A stretch of 64,000 nt of DNA, taken from contig JBBRYK010000002.1 in the NCBI GenBank assembly GCA_038237665.1, positions 1 through 64,000 on the forward strand, in the 5' to 3' direction. Shown here one piece after another: positions 56,734 through 64,000 of this stretch. The notes under the pieces are model-generated. The model ran no database searches, was not told the DNA's origin, and worked only from the letters and a program-made list of their open reading frames with translations. Each line of letters starts with the position of its first letter. The first letter of the stretch is position 1. The DNA comes from JBBRYK01 sp038237665. Its GTDB lineage: Bacteria; Actinomycetota; Thermoleophilia; Gaiellales; Gaiellaceae. The translations under genes were made by a program, and so were the position numbers.

Positions 56734-57949
56734 CGAGGACCTCCTCGAGTGCAACCTCGACATCGTCGGCACCGGACCGGCGGATGGTCGCACCCTCCCG
56801 TCCGGCGATCACCGTCACCTCGGCTCCGAGCCTCGCCGCCTGCGTCAGCTGCCCCTTCAACGAGCGACCGGCGTAGTCGGTGTCACAGGCAACTCCGCGA
56901 CGGCGGAGCTCGGCCATCAGGGCAGCTACGCGCTCGCGCTCGGCGCCTTCGTCGCAAACGAAGAAGACGCCGATCCTCTCGGGCTCGCCCGGGGCTCCGA
57001 TCGCCTCGAGTGAAATCACGATCCGTTCGATTCCGGCACCGAAGCCAATCGCCGGTGTCGGCGGCCCGCCGATCTCTTCGACGAGGTAGTCGTACCGTCC
57101 GCCTCCCACCAGGGCGTCCTGTGCCCCGAGCTCGGAGCCGATGAACTCGAAGGTCGTCCGCGTGTAGTAGTCCAGACCGCGCACGAGCGTCGGAGCGAGC
57201 TCGTAGGCGACGCCGTACGCGTCGAGGTAGCGCCGGACGGCTGCGAAATGGGCGGCGCACTCCTCGCACAAGGATTCGCCGACCTTGGGCGCGGCTGCGA
57301 GCGCCTTCTCGACCTGCGGGTTCTTGGTGTCGAACACGCGCAGCGGGCTGACCGCGGCCTTGGCCCGCGTGTCGTCGTCGAGCTCGCCATCGTGCTCGCC
57401 GAGCCAGGCGCGGAGCCGCTCGACATAGGCCGGGCGGCAGGAGCGGTCGCCGATCGAGTTCAGCTTGATCCGGTAGCCCTCGATGCCGAGACGGCGAAGA
57501 AGCTCGGTGTACAGCTGGATCAGCTCGGCGTCGACCGCGGGGTCGTCGGAGCCGATCGCCTCGACCGAGAGCTGATTGTGTTCGCGGTAGCGCCCCTTCT
57601 GCGGCCGGTCGTACCGCCAGACGGGCGCGATCGTGTAGAGCTTCTGCGGCTGCGGCTCGCGGTGCATTCCGTGCTCGACGTAGGCGCGGCAGATCGGAGC
57701 TGTCGCCTCGGCGCGGAGGGTGAGCGAGCGTCCCCCCCGGTCCTCGAAGGTGTACATCTCCTTCCGCACGACGTCGGAGCCGCCGCCAGACGTCCGGGCG
57801 AAGAGCTCGGTATCTTCGAAGGCGGGCGTTCGGATCGGCCGGTAGGCGTAGAGGGCGCAGACGGCCTCGGCCGTCCGCGTGACCCGGTTCCAGAGCGGAA
57901 AGTCGGACGGGAGGATGTCGTGCGTGCCGGGCGGCGCCTGAAACTTCAC
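56720..57949 (-). CDS. hisS: histidyl-tRNA synthetase
   Basis: A 409-residue class II enzyme. It starts at GTG 57949 with KFQAPPGTHDILPSDFPLWNRV; motif 2 is RYDRPQKGRYREHNQLSVEAIG; and the histidine-binding loop LVRGLDYYTRTTFEF and motif 3 ALVGGGRYDYLVEEIGG ... IGFGAGIERI follow. The C-terminal anticodon domain is complete. It overlaps the metallo-beta-lactamase gene stop by 4 nt (GTGA) and leads into aspS, the hisS-aspS order found in many bacteria. Confidence 0.98.
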   Translation of the reverse strand: MKFQAPPGTHDILPSDFPLWNRVTRTAEAVCALYAYRPIRTPAFEDTELFARTSGGGSDVVRKEMYTFEDRGGRSLTLRAEATAPICRAYVEHGMHREPQPQKLYTIAPVWRYDRPQKGRYREHNQLSVEAIGSDDPAVDAELIQLYTELLRRLGIEGYRIKLNSIGDRSCRPAYVERLRAWLGEHDGELDDDTRAKAAVSPLRVFDTKNPQVEKALAAAPKVGESLCEECAAHFAAVRRYLDAYGVAYELAPTLVRGLDYYTRTTFEFIGSELGAQDALVGGGRYDYLVEEIGGPPTPAIGFGAGIERIVISLEAIGAPGEPERIGVFFVCDEGAERERVAALMAELRRRGVACDTDYAGRSLKGQLTQAARLGAEVTVIAGREGATIRRSGADDVEVALEEVLDAVA

Positions 57950-58593
57950 GCTTGCTGTCGCTCCGCCCGGAGCTCGGCGAGGAAGGGGTTCCGCTCGAGC
58001 TCGGCCCCGAGCGTGGTCGGCGGGCCGTGGCCCGCATAGACGACGGTCTCCGGCGGAAATCGGTCGAGCAGTCGGCGGATCGAGGCGAGCAGCGTGTCCC
58101 AGTCGCCGAAGGGCAGATCGACTCGGCCGACGGAGCCCGCGAAGAGCACGTCGCCGGAGAAGAGCGAGCCGTCCGCGTGGAAGGCGATGTGGCCCGGAGA
58201 ATGGCCCGGCACGCTCAGCACCTCGAACGAGATCCCGGCCACCTCGATCGTCTCGTCGCCCTGGAGTGGATGGTCGACCGCGCGGGCCCGGAGGGACACG
58301 CCCTGTGGAAGCTGGTCGGGCCGCTCCAGCGCGGCGCGCTCGGCCTCCGCCATGTAGACGGGCGCGCCGGTGCCCTCGGCGAGCTCCGCGACGCCCAGCA
58401 GGTGATCCCAGTGCGCGTGCGTGATCAGGATCGCAGCGCAATTGGCGGCGCTCCGGGCGATTTCCAGGCGGAGCGTCGCAACGTCGCCGCTGGGGTCGAT
58501 CACGACGGCCTCGGGCGTCGTGCGATCGCGGCGCACGACGTAGCAGTTCGTCCCGATCGGGCCGAGCTCGTAGCGTTCGACGGCGAGGCTCAT
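57946..58593 (-). CDS. metallo-beta-lactamase-fold hydrolase (glyoxalase II-like)
   Basis: A 215-residue MBL protein. The metal motif is ILITHAHWDHLLGVAE (HxHxDH), followed by a His in LSVPGHSPGHIAFHADG and an Asp in LFSGDVLFAGSVGRVDLPFGD. The sequence FSGDVLFAGSVGRVDLPFGD is typical of glyoxalase II-like thioesterases next to hisS in Actinobacteria. Substrate is unproven. It starts 14 nt away from the divergent cupin frame. Confidence 0.92.
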   Translation of the reverse strand: MSLAVERYELGPIGTNCYVVRRDRTTPEAVVIDPSGDVATLRLEIARSAANCAAILITHAHWDHLLGVAELAEGTGAPVYMAEAERAALERPDQLPQGVSLRARAVDHPLQGDETIEVAGISFEVLSVPGHSPGHIAFHADGSLFSGDVLFAGSVGRVDLPFGDWDTLLASIRRLLDRFPPETVVYAGHGPPTTLGAELERNPFLAELRAERQQA

Positions 58594-58637
58594 GGCGGCT
58601 GAGTCTAGTGGTCGGAAAGCCGGGTAGAGTGCGCGCG

Positions 58638-58988
58638 GTGCAGAGCTGGAACCTGAGCGAAATCGAGGTCTCCGGCGGCACCCGCTCGCCCGTCGTCGTG
58701 TTCTCCCGGGACGAGGCGCGGGCCGTCCTCATCGGGCTCGACCCCGGCCAGGAGCTCGGCGACCATCAGGTCAAGGAGACCGCCTTCCTGGTCGTGCTCG
58801 ACGGGTCGGTCGAGGTGGGAGGCGACGACGGAAGCAACGTCGTGGCCGGGCCGGGAACCCTCGTCGCGTTCGAGCCGAACGAGCGCCGGAGAGTCGCGAG
58901 CGCCGGCAATTCGCGCATCCTGCTCGTGCTCGCGCCATGGCCGGCGGTCGGACACTACGCGGTCGAGGAACGGGACCTCGCCGGCTAG
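58638..58988 (+). CDS. small cupin-domain protein
   Basis: A 116-residue cupin from GTG 58638 (ATG/GTG at 58608 would add ten residues). VLIGLDPGQELGDHQVKETAFLVVLDGSVEV is cupin motif 1 with fewer metal-binding His than usual (one His plus Glu), and GPGTLVAFEPNERRRVASAGNSRILLVLAPW is motif 2, where Arg replaces His. The metal site may be weak or absent. It is one of the few plus-strand genes and stands alone. Confidence 0.8.
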   Translation: MQSWNLSEIEVSGGTRSPVVVFSRDEARAVLIGLDPGQELGDHQVKETAFLVVLDGSVEVGGDDGSNVVAGPGTLVAFEPNERRRVASAGNSRILLVLAPWPAVGHYAVEERDLAG

Positions 58989-59011
58989 CTCGCCGGCCGC
59001 CCGCCGCCGCC

Positions 59012-59464
59012 TCAGGTCTTCGCCTTCGGCTCCTTCGTCCCGCGCCGCCCGCGCGGGGGCGGGGCCTGCCCGGTCCGCTTGAGATAGGAGCGGTACATCA
59101 TCGTGTCCATCATGTAGCTGAACGGCAGGAAGATCAGCAGGAAGAAGAGGGCCTGGATCACCACCTGCGCGTTGCTGACGTTCTTGTGCGGAAGCACGAA
59201 CATGAGGAGCACGAGCACGGGCCCCAGAACGAGCGCCCGGCGGCCGACACGCCGCCACGACGGCGGCTCGATCTTGCGGACGGGCTTGCCCCCGCGGGTC
59301 TGCGTGCGAGCCGAGGTCTTCGTGCTCCTGTCGGCCCCCTTGGACTGACGGTCCGTCTCGGCGCCCTCGACCTCGACCTCCTGGCCTTCGTCGTCGACGT
59401 AGACGTACTCGTACTCGTGCCGGCGGTCCTTCTGGCGCCGGCGGCGCTGCTTCTTGGAGGGCAC
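59012..59464 (-). CDS. small two-helix membrane protein with a charged N-terminus
   Basis: A 150-residue protein. Residues 1-70 are very basic and acidic in blocks (KKQRRRRQKDRRHEYEYVYV, then DDEGQEVEVEG), and two membrane helices lie at about 78-92 and 100-120 (LVLGPVLVLLMFVLP, VVIQALFFLLIFLPFSYMMD), followed by a basic tail. It begins 4 nt after the hutI stop on the same strand. I do not recognise the family; helices and charge suggest a membrane-anchored nucleic-acid or ribosome neighbour, but this is a guess. Confidence 0.6.
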   Translation of the reverse strand: MPSKKQRRRRQKDRRHEYEYVYVDDEGQEVEVEGAETDRQSKGADRSTKTSARTQTRGGKPVRKIEPPSWRRVGRRALVLGPVLVLLMFVLPHKNVSNAQVVIQALFFLLIFLPFSYMMDTMMYRSYLKRTGQAPPPRGRRGTKEPKAKT

Positions 59465-59468
59465 AGGC

Positions 59469-60674
59469 CTAGCCTAGCTCTGTGCGGCCGTCCAGGATCG
59501 TCTCTGAGACGATCCTGGAACCCAGGTGGTAGGCGAGATACCGCCAGTCGTCCGCATCGAGCAGGACGACATCGGCGTCGTATCCCGGTGCGAGGCGTCC
59601 GATCCGGTCCGCGCGCCCGAGGACGTGCGCCGCATTGACCGTGCAAGCCGCGAGGGCTTCTCCCGGTGAGAGGCGGAGCTGCGTGCACGCGAGCGAACAC
59701 GCGAGCGGAAGGCTCTCGCAGAATGCGCTTCCCGGATTGAAGTCCGTCGCGAGAGCGACCCCTGCGCCGGCGTCGACGAGCGCCCGCGCGGGTGGCATCG
59801 GCCGGCCGAGGAAGAGCGCGCTGACCGGGAGCAAGACCCCCGTGACGTCGCCGGCCGCGAGCATGCGCACCCCGTCGGGGCCGGTCGCCTCGAGATGGTC
59901 GACCGAGCGTGCCCGCAGCTCGACCGCGAGTGGGACGGCGCCCGACTCCGTGAACTGGTCGCCATGGAGCCGGAGGGCAAGACCGCGATCCCGGCACGCC
60001 TCGAGGTACCGGCGCGCCTGAGCCGCATCGAAGGCGCCGCGCTCGAGGAAGACGTCCGCGGCCTCAGCCAGCTCCGCGGCCTCGGGGAGCACCTCGTCGA
60101 GCGCGAAGTCGAGGTAGGCGTCGGCATCGGCGAACTCGGGCGGCACCGCATGGGCGCCGAGCCAGGTCGGGACGGCCCGAGGCTCCACGGCGGCAGCCTC
60201 GAGCGACGCGAGCTCGGTGTCGCGGTCGAGGCCGTAGCCGGATTTGGCCTCGAACGTGGTCGTCCCCGCGATCCGCATCCACCCCGAGTGCCTGCGGACG
60301 GCCTCGACGAGGCCCTCTTCGCCCGCGGCGCGCGTCGCCCGGACGGTGGAGAGGATGCCTCCACCCGAGGCGTGGATCTCCTCGTAGGACCCGCCGCGCG
60401 CCCGCAGCTCGAACTCGTCCACGCGGTCGCCCGCGAAGCAGGGGTGCGTGTGGCAGTCGACGAGGCCAGGAATCGCGCAGCGCCCGCTGCCGTCCACCTC
60501 CTCGACGTCGCCGGGAAGCGGCCCGAGGTCGGTCATTTGCCCCACCGCCTCGATGCGCCCATCCGCACAGAGCACGTACGCCTTCGTGAGCACCTCGACG
60601 TCGCCGAGAGCGGGCCCGCGGAGCGGCGCGGCCCGCCCGGCAGGAGTCGCCACCTGGGCGAGGTCGCGGATCAG
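59469..60674 (-). CDS. hutI: imidazolonepropionase
   Basis: About 400 residues, the third step of histidine degradation, giving N-formimino-glutamate. Metal-site motifs are present: VDCHTHPCFAGDRVDEFELRA, LRLHGDQFTESGA, SVDHLEATGPDG and ALATDFNPGSAF. The likely N-terminus is LIRDLAQVATPAG, coded from a CTG at 60674; the first canonical start inside is GTG at 60653, which loses seven residues. It is 8 nt after the hutU stop. The 27-nt palindrome at 59492-59518 lies within its last codons. Confidence 0.95.
   Translation of the reverse strand: MIRDLAQVATPAGRAAPLRGPALGDVEVLTKAYVLCADGRIEAVGQMTDLGPLPGDVEEVDGSGRCAIPGLVDCHTHPCFAGDRVDEFELRARGGSYEEIHASGGGILSTVRATRAAGEEGLVEAVRRHSGWMRIAGTTTFEAKSGYGLDRDTELASLEAAAVEPRAVPTWLGAHAVPPEFADADAYLDFALDEVLPEAAELAEAADVFLERGAFDAAQARRYLEACRDRGLALRLHGDQFTESGAVPLAVELRARSVDHLEATGPDGVRMLAAGDVTGVLLPVSALFLGRPMPPARALVDAGAGVALATDFNPGSAFCESLPLACSLACTQLRLSPGEALAACTVNAAHVLGRADRIGRLAPGYDADVVLLDADDWRYLAYHLGSRIVSETILDGRTELG
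59492..59518. repeat. perfect 27-nt palindrome in the hutI 3' end
   Basis: CCAGGATCGTCTC (59492-59504), T, GAGACGATCCTGG (59506-59518) is a 13+1+13 exact inverted repeat. It encodes SRIVSETILD near the hutI C-terminus, ending 20 nt before the stop. On mRNA it would form a strong hairpin. No T-run follows. Confidence 0.6.
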
Positions 60675-60682
60675 GAGCCGGC

Positions 60683-62377
60683 TCAGGGAAGCGTCAGTCC
60701 GTGCTCGGACGCGGCCTCGGCAGCCTCGTCGTAGCCCGCGTCGAGATGCCGCAGGACACCGGTCGCCGGGTCGGTGGTCAGCACGCGCGTGAGACGCTCT
60801 GCCGCCTCGTCGGTCCCGTCGGCGACCACGACCATGCCGGCGTGGATCGAGTTGCCGATCCCGACACCGCCGCCGTGATGGACGCTGACCCACGTCGCGC
60901 CCGCCGCCACGTTGACGAGCGCGTTGAGGATCGGCCAGTCGGCGATGGCGTCCGAACCGTCGCGCATCGCCTCGGTCTCGCGGTACGGCGAGGCCACGGA
61001 CCCGCTGTCCAGGTGGTCGCGCCCGATGACCACGGGAGCCTGTACCTCGCCCGAGTGAACCAGCTCGTTGATGGCAAGGCCAGCGCGCGCGCGATCGCCG
61101 AGGCCGAGCCAGCAGATCCGCGCGGGTAGACCCTGGAACGCGACTCGGGACGGGGCTAGCTCGAGCCACCGCTGCAGGATCCCGTCACCCGGGAACAACT
61201 CCTTGAGGCGAGCGTCGATGGCGGCGATGTCCGACGCCTCGCCCGAGAGAGCAGCCCAGCGGAAGGGGCCAATGCCGCGGCAGAAGAGCGGCCGGATATA
61301 GGCCGGGACGAAGCCCGGGTATGTGAACGCATCCTCTACGCCTGCGTCATGAGCCTCCCCTCTGAGGTTGTTGCCGTAATCGACAACGTAGCTGCCGCGC
61401 CGGACGTATTCGAGCATGCCGTCCGCGACGTGCCGGACGATCGATTCGCGCGCGCGACGGAGGTATTCGGCCGGGTCGGTGCGGCGCAGGTCGGCTGCCT
61501 CCTCCACCGTGAGGCCGACCGGGACGTAGCCGGTGAGCGGGTCGTGCGCTGCCGTCTGGTCGGTGACGAGATCGAAGTGCTCGCCGCGCCGGGCGAGCTC
61601 GGGCACCACCTCGGCCGCGTTGCCGACCAGGCCGACGGACAGCGCCCGGCGCTCGCGAGTGGCCGCGCGAATCCGTGCGAGCGCATCGTCGAGCGAGTCG
61701 GCCGCCTCGTCGAGGTACCCCGTCTCCAGCCGCCGCCGGATCCGGGCGGGATCGACCTCGATGCAGAGAATCGCGGCGCCGAGCATCGTGCCCGCGAGTG
61801 GCTGCGCTCCGCCCATTCCCCCGAGACCGGCGGTCAGGATCGAGCGTCCGAGCAGGTCGTTCGTGCCGAAGTGCTGCTCGGCCGCAGCGGCGAAGGTCTG
61901 GAACGTCCCCTGGAGGATCCCCTGGGAGCCGATGTAGATCCAGCTTCCGGCCGTCATCTGGCCGAACATGGTCAGGCCGAGAGCCTCGAGTCGCCGGAAC
62001 TCGTCCCAGGTCGCCCAGCGCGGCACGAGCAGCGAGTTCGCGATCAGCACGCGCGGCGAAGACGGCGTGGTCTGCAGGACGCCGACTGCCTTGCCGCTCT
62101 GGACGAGCAGCGTCTCGTCGTCACCAAGCTCGAGCAGGGCGCGCACGATCCCGCGCAGCGCCTGGGGGTTCCTCGCCGCTTTCCCCGTGCCGCCGTAGAC
62201 GACGAGGTCCTCGGGTCGCTCGGCGACCTCCGCGTCGAGGTTGTTCAGCAACATGCGTAGCGGCGCCTCGGTTGCCCAGGACCGCGCGTTCAGCTTCGTG
62301 CCGCGAGGCGCACGGATGCGCCGGAGGTCGGCGACCAGTCGCTCGGCCAGTGCGTCGGCCGCCTCGACCGCGCTCAT
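60683..62377 (-). CDS. hutU: urocanate hydratase
   Basis: A 564-residue urocanase that adds water to urocanate using NAD as an electrophile. The NAD-binding GGMGGAQPLAGTMLGAAILCIEVDP, the TNDLLGRSILTAGLGGMGGAQ approach, DQTAAHDPLTGYVPVG, GADADQ-like loops, and WVSVHHGGGVGIGNSIHAGMV near the C-terminus are all present. Length is standard. It begins at ATG 62377, 4 nt into the preceding small membrane-protein gene. Confidence 0.97.
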   Translation of the reverse strand: MSAVEAADALAERLVADLRRIRAPRGTKLNARSWATEAPLRMLLNNLDAEVAERPEDLVVYGGTGKAARNPQALRGIVRALLELGDDETLLVQSGKAVGVLQTTPSSPRVLIANSLLVPRWATWDEFRRLEALGLTMFGQMTAGSWIYIGSQGILQGTFQTFAAAAEQHFGTNDLLGRSILTAGLGGMGGAQPLAGTMLGAAILCIEVDPARIRRRLETGYLDEAADSLDDALARIRAATRERRALSVGLVGNAAEVVPELARRGEHFDLVTDQTAAHDPLTGYVPVGLTVEEAADLRRTDPAEYLRRARESIVRHVADGMLEYVRRGSYVVDYGNNLRGEAHDAGVEDAFTYPGFVPAYIRPLFCRGIGPFRWAALSGEASDIAAIDARLKELFPGDGILQRWLELAPSRVAFQGLPARICWLGLGDRARAGLAINELVHSGEVQAPVVIGRDHLDSGSVASPYRETEAMRDGSDAIADWPILNALVNVAAGATWVSVHHGGGVGIGNSIHAGMVVVADGTDEAAERLTRVLTTDPATGVLRHLDAGYDEAAEAASEHGLTLP

Positions 62378-62652
62378 GTCGGCTTCCGCGCCTCGCCTTC
62401 GCGCACGCGCCACCGCCACCAGCTGAAGGCGGTCGCGATCACGAAGAACGCGGCAGCGAGCACGACGGCCCCGACCTGCGCCACCACCCCGCGGAGCCCG
62501 GTCCGCCCGTTGTCGTCACCCGGAAGGAGACTGCCTCCCGTGATGGCGGTGACCACCACGATGATCGCCGCGAGGAACGCGTAGAAGATCGCGGAGTCTC
62601 GGTAGGGATGCCTGGGCATCTCCTCCGGGCGCTCCCAGCGCAGGCGCTTCAC
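62374..62652 (-). CDS. small two-helix membrane protein inside the hut operon
   Basis: A 92-residue protein from GTG 62652 with a polar N-terminus (KRLRWERPEEMPRHPYRDS), two membrane helices (IFYAFLAAIIVVVTAITGG and VVLAAAFFVIATAFSWW) and a charged C-terminal tail. It overlaps both hutH (GTGA) and hutU (ATGA) by 4 nt, so it is co-translated with the histidine genes. It might serve a transporter or anchor the enzymes; no family was recognised. Confidence 0.75.
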   Translation of the reverse strand: MKRLRWERPEEMPRHPYRDSAIFYAFLAAIIVVVTAITGGSLLPGDDNGRTGLRGVVAQVGAVVLAAAFFVIATAFSWWRWRVREGEARKPT

Positions 62653-64000
62653 TGCAGCTCCCCGAGCTCGGCCTCGACGGAAGCCACCAACGAACCGTCG
62701 CGGATGGTTGCCGCGACCGCCTCGATCTCGGGAGTCAGCGAGCGGTCGTCCTTGAGCCTCGGCGAGTACGAGCGCACGAGCCGGCGGGTCGCCTCTGCGC
62801 CGGCGCCGGGCTCGAGCGGAGCGAGGAACTCGACCGCCTGCGCACCCGCGAGCAGCTCGATGGCCAGCGCGCGCTCCGCGTTGGCGAGCACCTGCCACGC
62901 CTTGAGGCCCGCCGCGTTGCCCATCGAGACGTGATCCTCCTGCCCTGCGCTCGTCGGGATCGAGTCGACGCTCGCGGGATGGCAGAGCACCTTGTTCTCG
63001 CTGACCAGCGACGCCGCCACGTACTGCGGGATCATGAAGCCAGAGTTGAGCCCGCCGTCGCTGGTGAGGAAGGCCGGCAGGCCGCCCGAGAGATTCGGGT
63101 TGACGAGGCGCTCGACACGGCGCTCGGAGATGCTCGCCAGCTCCGATACCGCCATCGCGAGCGCGTCCAGCGCAAAGGCGAGCGGCTGGCCGTGGAAGTT
63201 GCCGTTCGAGACGAGGAGTTCCTCCTCGACCAGGACGAGCGGATTGTCAGTGGCGGAGTTCAGCTCGACCGAGACGGTGTAGTCGACGTAGTCGAGGAGG
63301 TCTCTCGACGCGCCGTGCACCTGGGGAGCACAACGAAGGGAGTACGCGTCCTGGACCTTGTCGCACCAGCGATGCGCCTCGTTGATGGCCGAGCCCTCGA
63401 GCGCGCGCAGGATGTTGGCCGCGGAGGCGGATTGACCGCGCAGCGGGCGCAGCGCGTGGATCTCCGGGATGAAGCTCGAGCGCGAGCCCTGTAGGGCCTC
63501 GAGCGACAGGGCGCACGCGAGGTCGGCCACCTTCGCGAGGCGCCGGGCGCGCGCAAGCCCAAGGGCCCCGAAGGCCGCCATGAACTGCGTCCCGTTGACG
63601 AGCGACAGGCCTTCCTTCACCTGGAGCCGGATCGGCTCGAGCCCCGCGCGCGCGAGTGCCTCGTCGCCTGGAAGCCGCTCGCCCTCGGCCCACGCCTCTC
63701 CTTCGCCGATCAGCGGCAGCGCCAGATGCGCAAGCGGTGCGAGGTCGCCGCTCGCACCGACCGAGCCCCGGCTCGGAACGTGCGGCAGGACGCCGCGGTT
63801 CAGCAGCTCAATCAGCAGCTCGACCGTGGTCACGCGCGCGCCGGAGTTGCCCTTGGCCAGCGCGTTCGCCCGCAGCAGCATCGCCGCGCGCACGATCTCC
63901 GGCGGGTATGGATCGCCGACCCCGCAGGCGTGGCTTCGCAGCAGGCGGAGCTGGAGCTCCTCGGTCAGCTCCTCGGGGATCGCGCGTGAGACGAAGCGCC
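62649..64000 (-). CDS. hutH: histidine ammonia-lyase (5' part beyond the window)
   Basis: The last about 450 codons of HAL, which deaminates histidine to urocanate. The frame stays open to the right edge, so the start is outside; the canonical codon at 63893 is internal. The MIO-forming triad is in GSVGASGDLAPLAHLALPL; RSHACGVGDPYPPE and MLLRANALAKGNSG lie before it; and QEDHVSMGNAAGLKAWQVL and later SNGNFHGQPLAF are typical. It heads the operon hutH-membrane protein-hutU-hutI. Confidence 0.97.
   Translation of the reverse strand, partial: RFVSRAIPEELTEELQLRLLRSHACGVGDPYPPEIVRAAMLLRANALAKGNSGARVTTVELLIELLNRGVLPHVPSRGSVGASGDLAPLAHLALPLIGEGEAWAEGERLPGDEALARAGLEPIRLQVKEGLSLVNGTQFMAAFGALGLARARRLAKVADLACALSLEALQGSRSSFIPEIHALRPLRGQSASAANILRALEGSAINEAHRWCDKVQDAYSLRCAPQVHGASRDLLDYVDYTVSVELNSATDNPLVLVEEELLVSNGNFHGQPLAFALDALAMAVSELASISERRVERLVNPNLSGGLPAFLTSDGGLNSGFMIPQYVAASLVSENKVLCHPASVDSIPTSAGQEDHVSMGNAAGLKAWQVLANAERALAIELLAGAQAVEFLAPLEPGAGAEATRRLVRSYSPRLKDDRSLTPEIEAVAATIRDGSLVASVEAELGELQ

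Noticed and set aside
55270..57144. 624-codon plus-strand frame
   Set aside because: Shadow of aspS and hisS, which have all class II motifs.
1..64000. CRISPR arrays, insertion sequences, integrases and rRNA genes
   Set aside because: None seen: no regularly spaced direct repeats, no transposase or tyrosine-recombinase motifs in any credible frame, and no rRNA-like stretch.

Overview
The window is a dense, high-GC bacterial chromosome segment with nearly all genes on the minus strand. No rRNA or tRNA gene, CRISPR array, insertion sequence or prophage was recognised. The gene order alaS-ruvX-mltG-aroE-aroC-aroKB-aroQ-pepP-efp, then accB/accC-asp23-nusB, then prenyl synthase-tlyA-nadK-recN-steA-mctB-pyrG, follows the actinobacterial pattern; SteA and MctB are actinobacterial hallmarks. 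Two-subunit glycyl-tRNA synthetase, pyruvate phosphate dikinase with its regulatory protein, and an AroK-AroB fusion suggest a deep actinobacterial lineage such as Thermoleophilia (Gaiellales-like). That placement is inference from content, not from a database search.

Left part (1-24 kb): a hairpin-masked ribosome site at the edge, NfeD and SPFH membrane-quality proteins, a flippase, ppdK, a secreted PPC-type protein and the PPDK regulatory protein. A plus-strand aminotransferase/acetyltransferase pair for an amino-sugar follows, then glyQS. A small accessory spot at 13.2-14.7 kb carries two unlike toxin-antitoxin modules around a relic of the glyS 3' end. Then come recO, glutaredoxin, mutM, nucleoside salvage (pdp, deoB), ald, a Nudix hydrolase and an aldo/keto reductase.

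Middle (24-49 kb): two long conserved housekeeping runs. The first (pyrG back to accC and the biotin-carrier protein) covers CTP synthesis, a GT2-MraY-like fusion, MctB, SteA, RecN, NAD kinase, TlyA, prenyl synthesis, NusB and acetyl-CoA/biotin carboxylation. The second holds EF-P, a peptidase, five shikimate steps, MltG, RuvX and AlaS. Most neighbours overlap by 1-4 nt, so translational coupling is likely.

Right part (49-64 kb): a SigB/SigF-type sigma factor with a motif-poor anti-sigma protein, MnmA with an extra N-terminal domain, and a cell-envelope cluster (RlpA-like protein, two Pro/Glu-rich membrane proteins of which one carries a C4 zinc ribbon, and a long coiled-coil protein). These are followed by aspS-hisS, a metallo-beta-lactamase-fold hydrolase, a cupin, and a histidine-utilisation operon (hutH-membrane protein-hutU-hutI) running off the right edge.

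The most unusual items are the biotin-carrier protein fused to a carboxyltransferase-like domain that has lost its recognisable catalytic residues, the zinc-ribbon membrane cluster, the SD-masking hairpin, and several precise palindromes and gene relics in the short intergenic gaps.
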